Positions 7,943-15,068 of a DNA stretch of 19,479 nt are shown in pieces. The notes beneath the pieces are model-generated. The model was not told the DNA's origin and searched no databases. It worked only from the letters and a program-made list of their open reading frames with translations. The stretch's first letter is position 1; each line of letters starts with the position of its first letter. This DNA is from Flavobacteriaceae bacterium (GTDB lineage: Bacteria > Bacteroidota > Bacteroidia > Flavobacteriales > Flavobacteriaceae). Location of the stretch: contig JABDMQ010000216.1 of the NCBI GenBank assembly GCA_013001365.1, positions 1-19,479 of the forward strand, read 5' to 3'. The translations under genes were made by a program, and so were the position numbers.

Positions 7943-9214
7943 ATGCGATTCCTTAAACTCTCCCTCCTGTTGTTTGCTTCTCATTTAACCTTTTCTCAAG
8001 CAAATACCGAAATATTCTTGTTTGATGTAAAAGTGAATAACGGAGTACTTGAATTGTCAAACGAGAAGAACATCTCTAACAATGATGGTTATGACAACCA
8101 ACCATCATTCGTAAATGACAACGAAATCTTGTTCTCTTCCAATAGAAATGGCCAAACGGATATTGCATCCTATCGTGCAAATTACAATACCAAAACTTGG
8201 CTCAATTTTACGGAAGGAGGTGAATATTCTCCATTGAAGATACCAAATCAACGAGCGGTCTCCGCCGTAAGACTAGATAAGGATGGTAAGCAACGCTTAT
8301 ATTCTTACAACCTTCGGAACGCAGAAAGCACAGAACTCATAAAAGACCTTGTCGTTGCATACTACACCTGGCTCAATGAAGATATGATTGTGTCTGCCGT
8401 CATCGAGGAGAATGATCTGAACCTTTATACTTCTAACCTCAAAGAAAATTGGAATAGGAAATATGACACCAACGTGGGTAGGTCATTCCATAAAATTCCC
8501 AATAGCCAACTAATTAGTTATATATCTAAAAAAGAGGAATCTAACTGGCAGATAAAGTCCGTTGATCCGTATACTGGTAAATCAAATTTTATCGCCAATA
8601 CCTTACCCCAAGTAGAGGATATCTGCTGGCTGATAAATGGGTCCATCCTAACTGGCAAGGATAATTACTTGTATCAATTGAACCCTAGGACAAATAGCGA
8701 ATGGCAGAAAATCATTGACCTGAGCTCCTTAGGAATTAAAAAGATCACTCGTATTGCTTCCAATTCGATTTCTTCTAAACTACTTATTGCTGCAGAAATT
8801 GATTCAACTAAAGGTGCACCTACCAATCAAGAAGGAGGTTCTCAAGATACTACTCAAGAGAACACTCAAGATCAAGCAGGTGAAATATCTGAAGTAGAGG
8901 CCATCGTGCAAAAGCAGCTTGATGCATATAATAAGAGGGATATAGATGCCTTTATGGCTACCTATGCTAAAGACGTTAAGCTTTATAATTACCCTAATGA
9001 GTTGCAAACTGATGGCCAAGAGACAATGCGTAAAAGCTATAAGGCTTGGTTCGACCAAACACCTGACCTTAGGGCTTTTATCAAAAAAAGAATGGTAATT
9101 GGCAACAAGGTGATCGATGAAGAGCAAGTAACAGCCAATGGAAAGATCTTTCATGCTGTTGCTATTTACGAAGTAGAAAATGGGCTAATAAAAAAAGTAA
9201 CATTCATTCAATGA
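7943..9214 (+). CDS. Exported TolB/WD40-like propeller fused to an NTF2/SnoaL-like domain
   Basis: The 423-residue product starts with a signal peptide (about 1-19, ending in FSQ). Residues 21-285 read as repeated beta-propeller blades; the clearest is QPSFVNDNEILFSSNRNGQTDI (53-74), written here as the PSF...LFSSNRNG...DI pattern of TolB-type PD40 repeats. A Q/T/E/G-rich linker (about 290-315) leads to a second domain, 316-423, with the pattern of NTF2-like proteins: QLDAYNKRDIDAFMATYAKD (325-344), then NYPNEL, and a final IYEVENGLIKKVTFI (408-422). Such domains usually bind or turn over small molecules, and this subtype is normally met as a stand-alone protein. The stop codon overlaps the ATG of the peptidase gene (ATGA), so the two are probably co-translated. 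The protein probably acts in the periplasm or outside the cell. The substrate is unknown and enzymatic activity is not certain. Confidence 0.75.
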   Translation: MRFLKLSLLLFASHLTFSQANTEIFLFDVKVNNGVLELSNEKNISNNDGYDNQPSFVNDNEILFSSNRNGQTDIASYRANYNTKTWLNFTEGGEYSPLKIPNQRAVSAVRLDKDGKQRLYSYNLRNAESTELIKDLVVAYYTWLNEDMIVSAVIEENDLNLYTSNLKENWNRKYDTNVGRSFHKIPNSQLISYISKKEESNWQIKSVDPYTGKSNFIANTLPQVEDICWLINGSILTGKDNYLYQLNPRTNSEWQKIIDLSSLGIKKITRIASNSISSKLLIAAEIDSTKGAPTNQEGGSQDTTQENTQDQAGEISEVEAIVQKQLDAYNKRDIDAFMATYAKDVKLYNYPNELQTDGQETMRKSYKAWFDQTPDLRAFIKKRMVIGNKVIDEEQVTANGKIFHAVAIYEVENGLIKKVTFIQ

Positions 9215-10545
9215 AGAATATATTCATAATTGCATTTTTAATTACAGGATTGCACTTAAGTGCACAAACAAGTCAGAAAATCTATGATATCATCGATGCT
9301 GTTTCGGCAGAGCGTATAAAGAATGATATAAAAACCCTTGCTGACTTTGGCACGCGGCACACTCTAAGTGATACGGTTTCTAACACTCGCGGAATAGGAG
9401 CTGCAAGAAGATGGATAAAATCAGAATTCGATAAAATTTCCAATGACTGCAGCAATTGTCTTGAGGTTTTCTACCAATCAGACTTGGTAGAAAAAGGAAG
9501 AAACCAACGTATCGTTCATGATGTCATGGTCGTTAACGTTGTTGCTATTCAACGGGGAACCAAATTCCCGAATAGATTCATAATAATGAGTGGCGATATC
9601 GATTCTAGGGTGTCAAGTCCAACGGATTTCACATCAGATTCGCCAGGTGCTAACGATAATGCCTCAGGTATGGCAGGAACTATAGAAGCAGCTAGGGTAC
9701 TTTCTAAACACAAATTCGAAAGTAGTATCATTTATGTAGGACTGTCTGGTGAAGAACAAGGTTTATTTGGAGGACAAGGATTAGCGGCCTACGCAAAAAA
9801 TAAAGGTTGGGGCATTGTTGGAATACTGAATAACGACATGATCGGGAACATTAAAGGTGTCGATGGTGTAATAGATAACCGTACCTTCAGGATCTTCTCT
9901 GAACCTGTGCCTCCAACCGAAACTGAACGCCAAAGACGTGCACGTCGGTTTTACGGTGGCGAAGTCGATGGCATTTCACGACAAATTGCGCGCTATGTGC
10001 ATAAAACCACGAAAACGTATATGCCGGAAATGAATCCGATGATGATTTACCGTCTAGACCGTTTTGGCCGTGGCGGGCATCATAGGCCATTTAACGATGC
10101 AGGATTTGCGGGTGTAAGAATAATGGAGGCCCATGAAAACTATACACAACAACATCAAGACATAAGAACGGAGAACGCCATTGAATATGGCGATACGTTT
10201 GAGCATGTTAATTTTGACTATGCTAAAAAATTGACTGCAGTCAATGCCATTAACTTGGCGAGTATCGCTTCTGGACCACCAGCACCAAAAAATGTCAAGA
10301 TTGGCGGTATTGTGCAGCCTTCAGCAAAATTCAGATGGGACAAGGTCGAGGGTGCATCAGGGTACAAAATATATTGGCGAGATACAACATCTCCAACCTG
10401 GGACCATAGTCGCCATGTGGGAGACGTTTCAGAACATACCCTAGAAGGTATTGTCATAGATAATTTCTTCTTCGGAGTGGCCTCAGTAGGTAAGGATGGT
10501 TTCGAGAGCCCAGTGGTATTCCCAAACGCGACTTTTAGGGATTAA
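9211..10545 (+). CDS. Exported M28-family metallopeptidase with C-terminal fibronectin-like domain
   Basis: This 444-residue protein has a signal peptide (about 1-19, ending in LSAQ) and an M28 (aminopeptidase Y/S type) zinc peptidase domain to about 352. The metal-site motifs are recognisable: GDIDS (128-132), GANDNASG (147-154) with bridging D149, SGEEQG (179-184) with catalytic E181 and ligand E182, NNDM with D209, and H315 in QQHQD. The first ligand position, normally His in an H-x-D motif, is D129 here. Residues from about 357 form a fibronectin type III-like module (PAPKNV, FRWDKVEGASGYKIYWR) that may bind substrate or partner. It probably removes N-terminal residues from peptides or proteins in the periplasm or outside. 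The start overlaps the stop of the propeller gene by four bases, linking the two functionally. The family call is firm; activity with the altered ligand is not proven. Confidence 0.88.
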   Translation: MKNIFIIAFLITGLHLSAQTSQKIYDIIDAVSAERIKNDIKTLADFGTRHTLSDTVSNTRGIGAARRWIKSEFDKISNDCSNCLEVFYQSDLVEKGRNQRIVHDVMVVNVVAIQRGTKFPNRFIIMSGDIDSRVSSPTDFTSDSPGANDNASGMAGTIEAARVLSKHKFESSIIYVGLSGEEQGLFGGQGLAAYAKNKGWGIVGILNNDMIGNIKGVDGVIDNRTFRIFSEPVPPTETERQRRARRFYGGEVDGISRQIARYVHKTTKTYMPEMNPMMIYRLDRFGRGGHHRPFNDAGFAGVRIMEAHENYTQQHQDIRTENAIEYGDTFEHVNFDYAKKLTAVNAINLASIASGPPAPKNVKIGGIVQPSAKFRWDKVEGASGYKIYWRDTTSPTWDHSRHVGDVSEHTLEGIVIDNFFFGVASVGKDGFESPVVFPNATFRD

Positions 10546-10548
10546 TGC

Positions 10549-11346
10549 ATGAAAATATTCTTTCCACAATGGCAAGGTTCTGGAACCGGTAAAGACATAA
10601 AGATCGGAGCAAAGACCATTAAGGCTTTCTTGAATGATCCAGAAATTCTCTCGATTCCCTTATCAAAGAAAAAACTAGAAAAAAAACATTATATAAATGC
10701 TCATGAGGCCTTGGTCGAGCAACTATCATCTTTCAGGCAAATCTTGCTCCAACATAAACCCAAGAAATTGCACACCATTGGCGGTGATTGTGGTTTGGAG
10801 ATCATCCCTGTATCTTACCTTTCAAGCATTTACAATAATTTAGGAGTCATCTGGTTTGATGCGCATGCAGATATTAACCTACCAAAAGATTCATCAAGCA
10901 GCAATTTTCATGGTATGCCTTTAAGGACTCTTTTGGGCGAGGGCAACTCCACACTGAGAAATCTCATGTTCTCAGAACTTAAGCCCAATCAGATTCATTA
11001 TTTAGGATTAAGGGACATCGATTCTGCTGAGCAGGAAAAGATTGTTAAGGAAGGTATTTATGCACCGCTGACAATGAATGTGGCTCATCTAACAGATAGA
11101 TTAAAAAAGAATCGGGTTAAATACCTTTATATTCACTTTGATGTGGATTGCCTTGATCCTGGCAGTTTTGACAAGTCTTATTTCAAAATCGCTAATGGAT
11201 TGACCATTTCAGAGACGGAAGCATGCATAAGGCATTTAAAATCCAAATTCAAGATTGTTGGAACCAGTATACTTGAATCAACCGCAGCAACGGAAGAAGA
11301 CCTTGGACCAATCGCCAATATTGTGAAACTACTGTATAATGGATAA
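10549..11346 (+). CDS. Arginase/agmatinase/formimidoylglutamase-fold protein
   Basis: The 265-residue product has the ureohydrolase motifs in order: GGDCG (78-82), DAHAD (104-108), HGMPL (121-125), HFDVDCLDP (196-204) and a final ILESTA (241-246) that carries the expected acidic residue E243. The binuclear manganese ligands D104, H106, D108, D198 and D200 are present. The remaining ligand, His of the usual GGDH, is C81. Family members with GGDC exist, so this may mark a subgroup with different metal use or substrate. It has no signal peptide and is shorter than most arginases (about 300). It could hydrolyse a guanidino compound, such as arginine, agmatine or formimidoylglutamate, but no neighbour shows a matching pathway. 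The start is three bases after the peptidase stop, and the end overlaps the next gene by eight bases, so it belongs to the same transcription unit. Confidence 0.85.
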   Translation: MKIFFPQWQGSGTGKDIKIGAKTIKAFLNDPEILSIPLSKKKLEKKHYINAHEALVEQLSSFRQILLQHKPKKLHTIGGDCGLEIIPVSYLSSIYNNLGVIWFDAHADINLPKDSSSSNFHGMPLRTLLGEGNSTLRNLMFSELKPNQIHYLGLRDIDSAEQEKIVKEGIYAPLTMNVAHLTDRLKKNRVKYLYIHFDVDCLDPGSFDKSYFKIANGLTISETEACIRHLKSKFKIVGTSILESTAATEEDLGPIANIVKLLYNG

Positions 11347-11911
11347 GCCTGAATTATACTTTGAGAGGGATGTCGATTGGTATGACTGGCTGAAAAACAA
11401 TCATGACAGATATGATGGTGTTTATCTTGTTTTCTATAAATTAGAAACTGGTAAACCTACTATGCGCTGGGAAGAAGCAGTTAAAGTAGCGTTATGTTTT
11501 GGCTGGATCGATAGTACGGTCAAGAGTTTAGGCAATGGAAAACGAAGACAGTACTTTTGCCCAAGAAATATCAAAAGTGCTTGGAGCGCCTTAAATAAGA
11601 AACACGTTGAGGAACTTATTACAGCAAACTTAATGCAGGAATCGGGGTTCAAAATGATTGAAATTGCCAAATATAATGGTATGTGGACTTATATGGATGA
11701 TGTAGAAAATGGCGTAATTCCGGTTGATCTTCAAGAAGCCTTTGATGCCAATGAATTAGCTTTTGATCACTACCAAAATTTCTCAAGAGGCTATAGGAAG
11801 AGTTATCTTTCTTGGCTGAATTCCGCTAAACGCGAAGAAACCCGTCAGAAACGAATTAAAGAGATCATTAGATTGTGCGAGGCAAATATTAAAAGTCGTG
11901 ACACTTATTAA
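11339..11911 (+). CDS. YdeI/OmdA-family protein (bacteriocin-protection-like)
   Basis: This cytoplasmic protein of 190 residues matches the YdeI/OmpD-associated family. Typical features are the N-terminal W-x-x-WL segment (14-18), VYLVFYK (28-34), the signature FGWIDS (54-59) followed by K62, the CPRNIKSAWSALNKKH stretch (74-89), and the C-terminal helical part FSRGYRKSYLSWLNSAKREE (148-167). Family members were linked to resistance to host peptides or bacteriocins, but the biochemical role is not well established, so no firm function can be given. The gene overlaps the arginase-like gene by eight bases and is likely co-translated with it; the next gene starts 24 bases after its stop. A second, differently built member of the family lies at 18347-18826. 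Confidence 0.88.
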   Translation: MDKPELYFERDVDWYDWLKNNHDRYDGVYLVFYKLETGKPTMRWEEAVKVALCFGWIDSTVKSLGNGKRRQYFCPRNIKSAWSALNKKHVEELITANLMQESGFKMIEIAKYNGMWTYMDDVENGVIPVDLQEAFDANELAFDHYQNFSRGYRKSYLSWLNSAKREETRQKRIKEIIRLCEANIKSRDTY

Positions 11912-11935
11912 AATAAATAATACTAAATACTTGTT

Positions 11936-12325
11936 ATGAAAAACAAACTCATTTTAACACTGTCACTAATAATGTTCACCGCATCATTAATTGCGCAAGA
12001 AAGCAATGCGGTTAGCAGCAAATCAAATCAAATCCTTGGTACATGGAAAATCGATTTAAGACCAACTCCAGACGCTGAAGGCTACTATCAAGAATTTGCA
12101 GTAACCAAAATCAGTGATAATGTTCTTGAAGGCACATTTTACGGCAGCACAATTAGTAACGGGCTAGTTAATTTTAATTGGAACCGTATCTATTTTGCGT
12201 TCTCAACCTCAGATACATCCAGTGATTATTATCATTCCGGATATGTTGAAGAAGGTAAGGTCCATGGTATTTCATACTGCCCTAATAGGAACTTCACTGC
12301 GCCATGGACAGGTGTTAAAAAGTAA
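11936..12325 (+). CDS. Small exported protein of unknown function
   Basis: This 129-residue protein begins with a clear signal peptide (KNKLILTLSLIMFTASLIAQ region, about 1-21), so the mature protein is about 108 residues. The rest is rich in aromatic and beta-prone residues and has the pattern of a small beta-barrel or jelly-roll: LGTWKIDLRP (34-43), VLEGTFYGS (about 63-71), WNRIYFAFSTSD (81-92), YYHSGYVEEGKVHGISY (97-113). The LGTWKI opening resembles lipocalin-like domains, which bind small molecules, but the match is general only. It follows the YdeI-family gene by 24 bases on the same strand, so it is probably the last gene of the 7943-12325 cluster. Its stop codon is directly adjacent to that of the convergent ATPase gene. 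I do not recognise a named family. Confidence 0.7.
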   Translation: MKNKLILTLSLIMFTASLIAQESNAVSSKSNQILGTWKIDLRPTPDAEGYYQEFAVTKISDNVLEGTFYGSTISNGLVNFNWNRIYFAFSTSDTSSDYYHSGYVEEGKVHGISYCPNRNFTAPWTGVKK

Positions 12326-13792
12326 TTACAAACCACTTATGAAACTGCCGTAAGGGTCCTTGAATTGAATGCCTTCTGTAAAACGATACTTGCTCAGTTG
12401 TTTGTATTCGGCCAAGGCCCAAAGCACAAACTCCTTTACAAAATAAGAATCTTGTTTTTCAAGTTTTGGCTGATATTCTCCCAAAAGGTCATCCAAAGGA
12501 GAAATAGCATCAAGCATGCTGCAATACTCCTTGTCTCTTAAATCGTCCATTAGCTCAAACCCTTCCGTTTGATTGAAAAACCAAGAAACAATATCATCAT
12601 AAGGGGTTTCCTCATCTTGTTTTTTAAGCTTTTCGATTTTCGGGAAATACTCATCAAACAAATTCTTAACAGCATCACCAATAAGATTATAAGCTACTTG
12701 AGCAGCGCCTTCCTGCTCACCTTCATATACTAATTCAACTTTGCCTGTTATTGCAGGAATTATTCCCAAGAAATCACTTAGCCTCACGGCGGTATTCTTG
12801 TCTCCATTCAATAAGGCCCTGCGCTCTGCAGTACTTAAGAGGTTCTCATAGGCCGTTATACTCAATCGCGCACTCACACCGCTTTTCTCATCAATAAAAT
12901 CACTTTCACGAGCTTCAAAGACAATCTGTTCTAATAGGTCTTTGGCAATTTCTGGGATATAGATCTGGTCTTTCTGTCGTTCGTCCAATAGCGCCTCTTG
13001 TTCAGTTATGACTTTTGCCGTCTCGATATCAGTTGGATAGTGCGTTAATATCTGCGACCCTATTCTATCCTTGAGAGGTGTGACTATACTACCTCGATTG
13101 GTATAATCCTCAGGGTTGGCGGTAAATATAAATTGCATATCCAGTGGCAACCTCAGCTTGAATCCACGAATCTGTATATCCCCTTCTTGAAGGATATTGA
13201 ACAATGCCACTTGAATCCTTGCCTGTAGGTCTGGCAATTCATTGATTACGAAAATGCATCTATTAGCTCTCGGGATCATTCCGTAATGAATCACTCTATC
13301 ATCTGCGTAACTTAGCTTCAAATTCGCTGCTTTAATGGGGTCGACGTCTCCGATGATATCAGCGACAGTAACATCTGGAGTGGCTAATTTCTCTGCAAAT
13401 CGTTCACTCCTATGTAACCATGATATGGATGTATCATCTCCTTTTTCATTTATCAGCTCGACCGCATAACGCGAAATCGGATTGAATGGATCATCATTGA
13501 TCTCGGAGCCTTCAACCACTGGGATGTATTCATCCAGAAGATTCAGCATTAATCGTGCAAGCCTTGTTTTGGCTTGCCCTCGTAACCCTAACAAGTTTAT
13601 ATTGTGCCGGGATAATATGGCTCGCTCAAGTTCCGGAATAACGGTATTTTCATAACCATGGACGCCATCGAACGTTGTCTCCTTGTTTTTGATCTTATCA
13701 ATCAAATTCTCTCGTAATTCATCCTTGATAGACCTTGTCTGGTATCCTGCTCTTTTCAGGTCACCAAATGTTTTTATTGTATTTACTTTCAT
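12326..13792 (-). CDS. MoxR-type AAA+ ATPase (magnesium chelatase/RavA-like)
   Basis: The 488-residue protein is an AAA+ ATPase of the MoxR/chelatase-I group. Residues 69-76 (GLRGQAKT) form Walker A. The following DIIGDVDP (145-152) and the helix-2-insert region fit the group. Walker B is FVINELPDL (181-189), with Asn (N184) in place of the usual Asp before E185. FTANPEDYTNRGS (223-235) contains sensor 1 and a probable arginine finger, and R309 in SARLSI is a sensor-2 candidate. A C-terminal part of about 130 acidic residues follows. MoxR ATPases act with VWA-domain partners as chaperone-like machines that mature or remodel metal-containing or envelope complexes; the partner gene is directly upstream, one base away. 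Annotations as magnesium chelatase are misleading, since no tetrapyrrole gene is nearby. The substrate is unknown. Confidence 0.88.
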   Translation of the reverse strand: MKVNTIKTFGDLKRAGYQTRSIKDELRENLIDKIKNKETTFDGVHGYENTVIPELERAILSRHNINLLGLRGQAKTRLARLMLNLLDEYIPVVEGSEINDDPFNPISRYAVELINEKGDDTSISWLHRSERFAEKLATPDVTVADIIGDVDPIKAANLKLSYADDRVIHYGMIPRANRCIFVINELPDLQARIQVALFNILQEGDIQIRGFKLRLPLDMQFIFTANPEDYTNRGSIVTPLKDRIGSQILTHYPTDIETAKVITEQEALLDERQKDQIYIPEIAKDLLEQIVFEARESDFIDEKSGVSARLSITAYENLLSTAERRALLNGDKNTAVRLSDFLGIIPAITGKVELVYEGEQEGAAQVAYNLIGDAVKNLFDEYFPKIEKLKKQDEETPYDDIVSWFFNQTEGFELMDDLRDKEYCSMLDAISPLDDLLGEYQPKLEKQDSYFVKEFVLWALAEYKQLSKYRFTEGIQFKDPYGSFISGL

Positions 13793-13793
13793 A

Positions 13794-14945
13794 TCAACCT
13801 TTAATTCTTTTCTTTCTATTTGTTTCGTAATCTTCGAAGATCATTTCTCCTAAACCTTTCAATCCTGTATAAAAGGCCTTGCCTTGATTGGCCTGAGTAA
13901 ACTCACGAACAAAACGCATTAGGTAATTGTCTTGAGCGATCATGAAAGTGGTAATTGGTATGTGTAATCTTCTAGCTTGTTGAGCCATTGCATAACATTT
14001 ATTCACTATAAAAGGATCCAAGCCATTGCTGTTCTTATAGTATTCGCCATCTGGCATTCTAACACAACTTGGTTTTCCGTCGGTTATCATGAATATCTGC
14101 TTATTCGTGTTTCGCTTACGACGAAGCAAGTCCAAGGCCAATTGCAATCCAGCAACGGTATTAGTGTGATAAGGACCGACTTTAAGATATGGCAAATCCT
14201 TAATTGCTATTGGCCAGGCATCATTACCAAAAACCAATATATCCAAGGTGTCTTTAGGGTAGCGTGTAGTGATCAATTCAGCCAAAGCCATTGCTACTTT
14301 CTTGGCAGGTGTAATACGGTCTTCACCATAAAGGATCATACTATGGCTGATGTCAATCATCAAAACGGTGCTCATCTGTGATTTGTGCAACGTGTCCTCA
14401 ACAACCAAATCGTCTTCAGTGAGGTCAAAATTCCCTAAACCATGATTTATTTGAGCATTTTTCAAACTTTCGGTCATAGACACCTTATCCAAGGAATCCC
14501 CAAAATGATAATTCCGGAATTCTCCTGTATGCTCATCTCCAATCCCAGAATGCTTGCTTCTATGGTTTCCAGAACCACTTCGTTTTATTTTTCCAAAAAT
14601 CTGATCCAATGCCTGCTGCCTTATGGCACGTTCCAATTTAGCGGTAATTGAAATACTCCCTCCTTCTCCATCACCATCACCTTCGCCATCACCATTTGGA
14701 TCCAGTTCCTCTCTTATGTATCCCTTCGACTTGAGGTCTTCGATAAAATCATCGATAGTGTAATCTGGAGTAGTAAGCTCATATTCCTTGTCCAATTCTC
14801 TCAACCAATCTATGGCTTCATCAAAATCACCAGAAGTATGCGTAATGAGTTCCTTGAAGATTTCAAAGAGCTTTTCAAAAGGAGATTGATCGGGGGCTTC
14901 ATATTTTTTGAAGACAAAACCCCTTCTTGAAGTGTTACTTATCAT
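13794..14945 (-). CDS. VWA-domain protein, partner of the MoxR-type ATPase
   Basis: With the ATG at 14945 the product has 383 residues. An in-frame GTG at 14951 would add two residues, but the ATG start, MISNTSRRGF, is preferred. The N-terminal 80 residues are helical. A short acidic glycine linker, GDGEGDGDGEGG (85-96), separates them from a basic helical part (about 100-125). A von Willebrand A domain covers about 190-370, with a complete MIDAS metal site: D198-x-S200-x-S202 (DISHS), a threonine near 261-263 (HTNT), and D289 in ITDGKPS. No signal peptide or membrane segment is seen, so it should be cytoplasmic. It is the first gene of the - strand pair; the ATPase starts one base after its stop. 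VWA proteins of this sort deliver or recognise the substrate of the MoxR ATPase through their metal site. Confidence 0.88.
   Translation of the reverse strand: MISNTSRRGFVFKKYEAPDQSPFEKLFEIFKELITHTSGDFDEAIDWLRELDKEYELTTPDYTIDDFIEDLKSKGYIREELDPNGDGEGDGDGEGGSISITAKLERAIRQQALDQIFGKIKRSGSGNHRSKHSGIGDEHTGEFRNYHFGDSLDKVSMTESLKNAQINHGLGNFDLTEDDLVVEDTLHKSQMSTVLMIDISHSMILYGEDRITPAKKVAMALAELITTRYPKDTLDILVFGNDAWPIAIKDLPYLKVGPYHTNTVAGLQLALDLLRRKRNTNKQIFMITDGKPSCVRMPDGEYYKNSNGLDPFIVNKCYAMAQQARRLHIPITTFMIAQDNYLMRFVREFTQANQGKAFYTGLKGLGEMIFEDYETNRKKRIKG
14658..14693 (-). repeat. Short in-gene GGNGAN repeat encoding an acidic glycine linker
   Basis: On the - strand this stretch is built of six imperfect GGNGAN hexamers and encodes alternating Gly and Asp/Glu (GDGEGDGDGEGG). 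It is a small tandem repeat in the linker before the VWA domain and could vary in length between strains. The D-x-D-G spacing recalls calcium-binding loops, but a flexible linker is the simpler reading. Confidence 0.6.
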
Positions 14946-15068
14946 AGCCACATAAAATTACTACTTTTTTGATTATGAAATCCTAGCCATTAACACCCCT
15001 TTAAGAAATCTAATTCAAGATTTGTTTACCTTTAGTTCCACTAATCACTCATTCAGAAAAATCAACTA
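14946..15068. promoter_or_regulatory. Divergent promoter region between the VWA and propeller genes
   Basis: These 123 bases hold the start signals for the VWA/MoxR pair on the - strand and the VPS10-like gene on the + strand. On the + strand, TACCTTTA at 15027-15034 matches TAnnTTTG at seven of eight positions and would give a leader of about 28 bases; no TTG lies at the -33 distance. On the - strand the best candidate, TAGATTTC, also has seven matches but no -33. No clear operator or hairpin is seen. Confidence 0.35.

Noticed and set aside
8804..9154. A 116-codon antisense open frame inside the propeller-NTF2 gene
   Set aside because: It overlaps the recognisable NTF2-like domain on the other strand and shows no coherent domain of its own.
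10545..10547. An ATG overlapping the peptidase stop codon as a possible start of the arginase-like gene
   Set aside because: It is in another reading frame than the arginase-like protein; the ATG at 10549 is the in-frame start.
12301..12360. Terminator between the convergent small exported protein and MoxR genes
   Set aside because: There is no intergenic space and no stem followed by a T run; only the short palindrome made by the two stop codons is seen.
14949..14951. GTG start for the VWA protein
   Set aside because: It adds only two residues upstream of an in-frame ATG at 14945, which is the more usual start codon.
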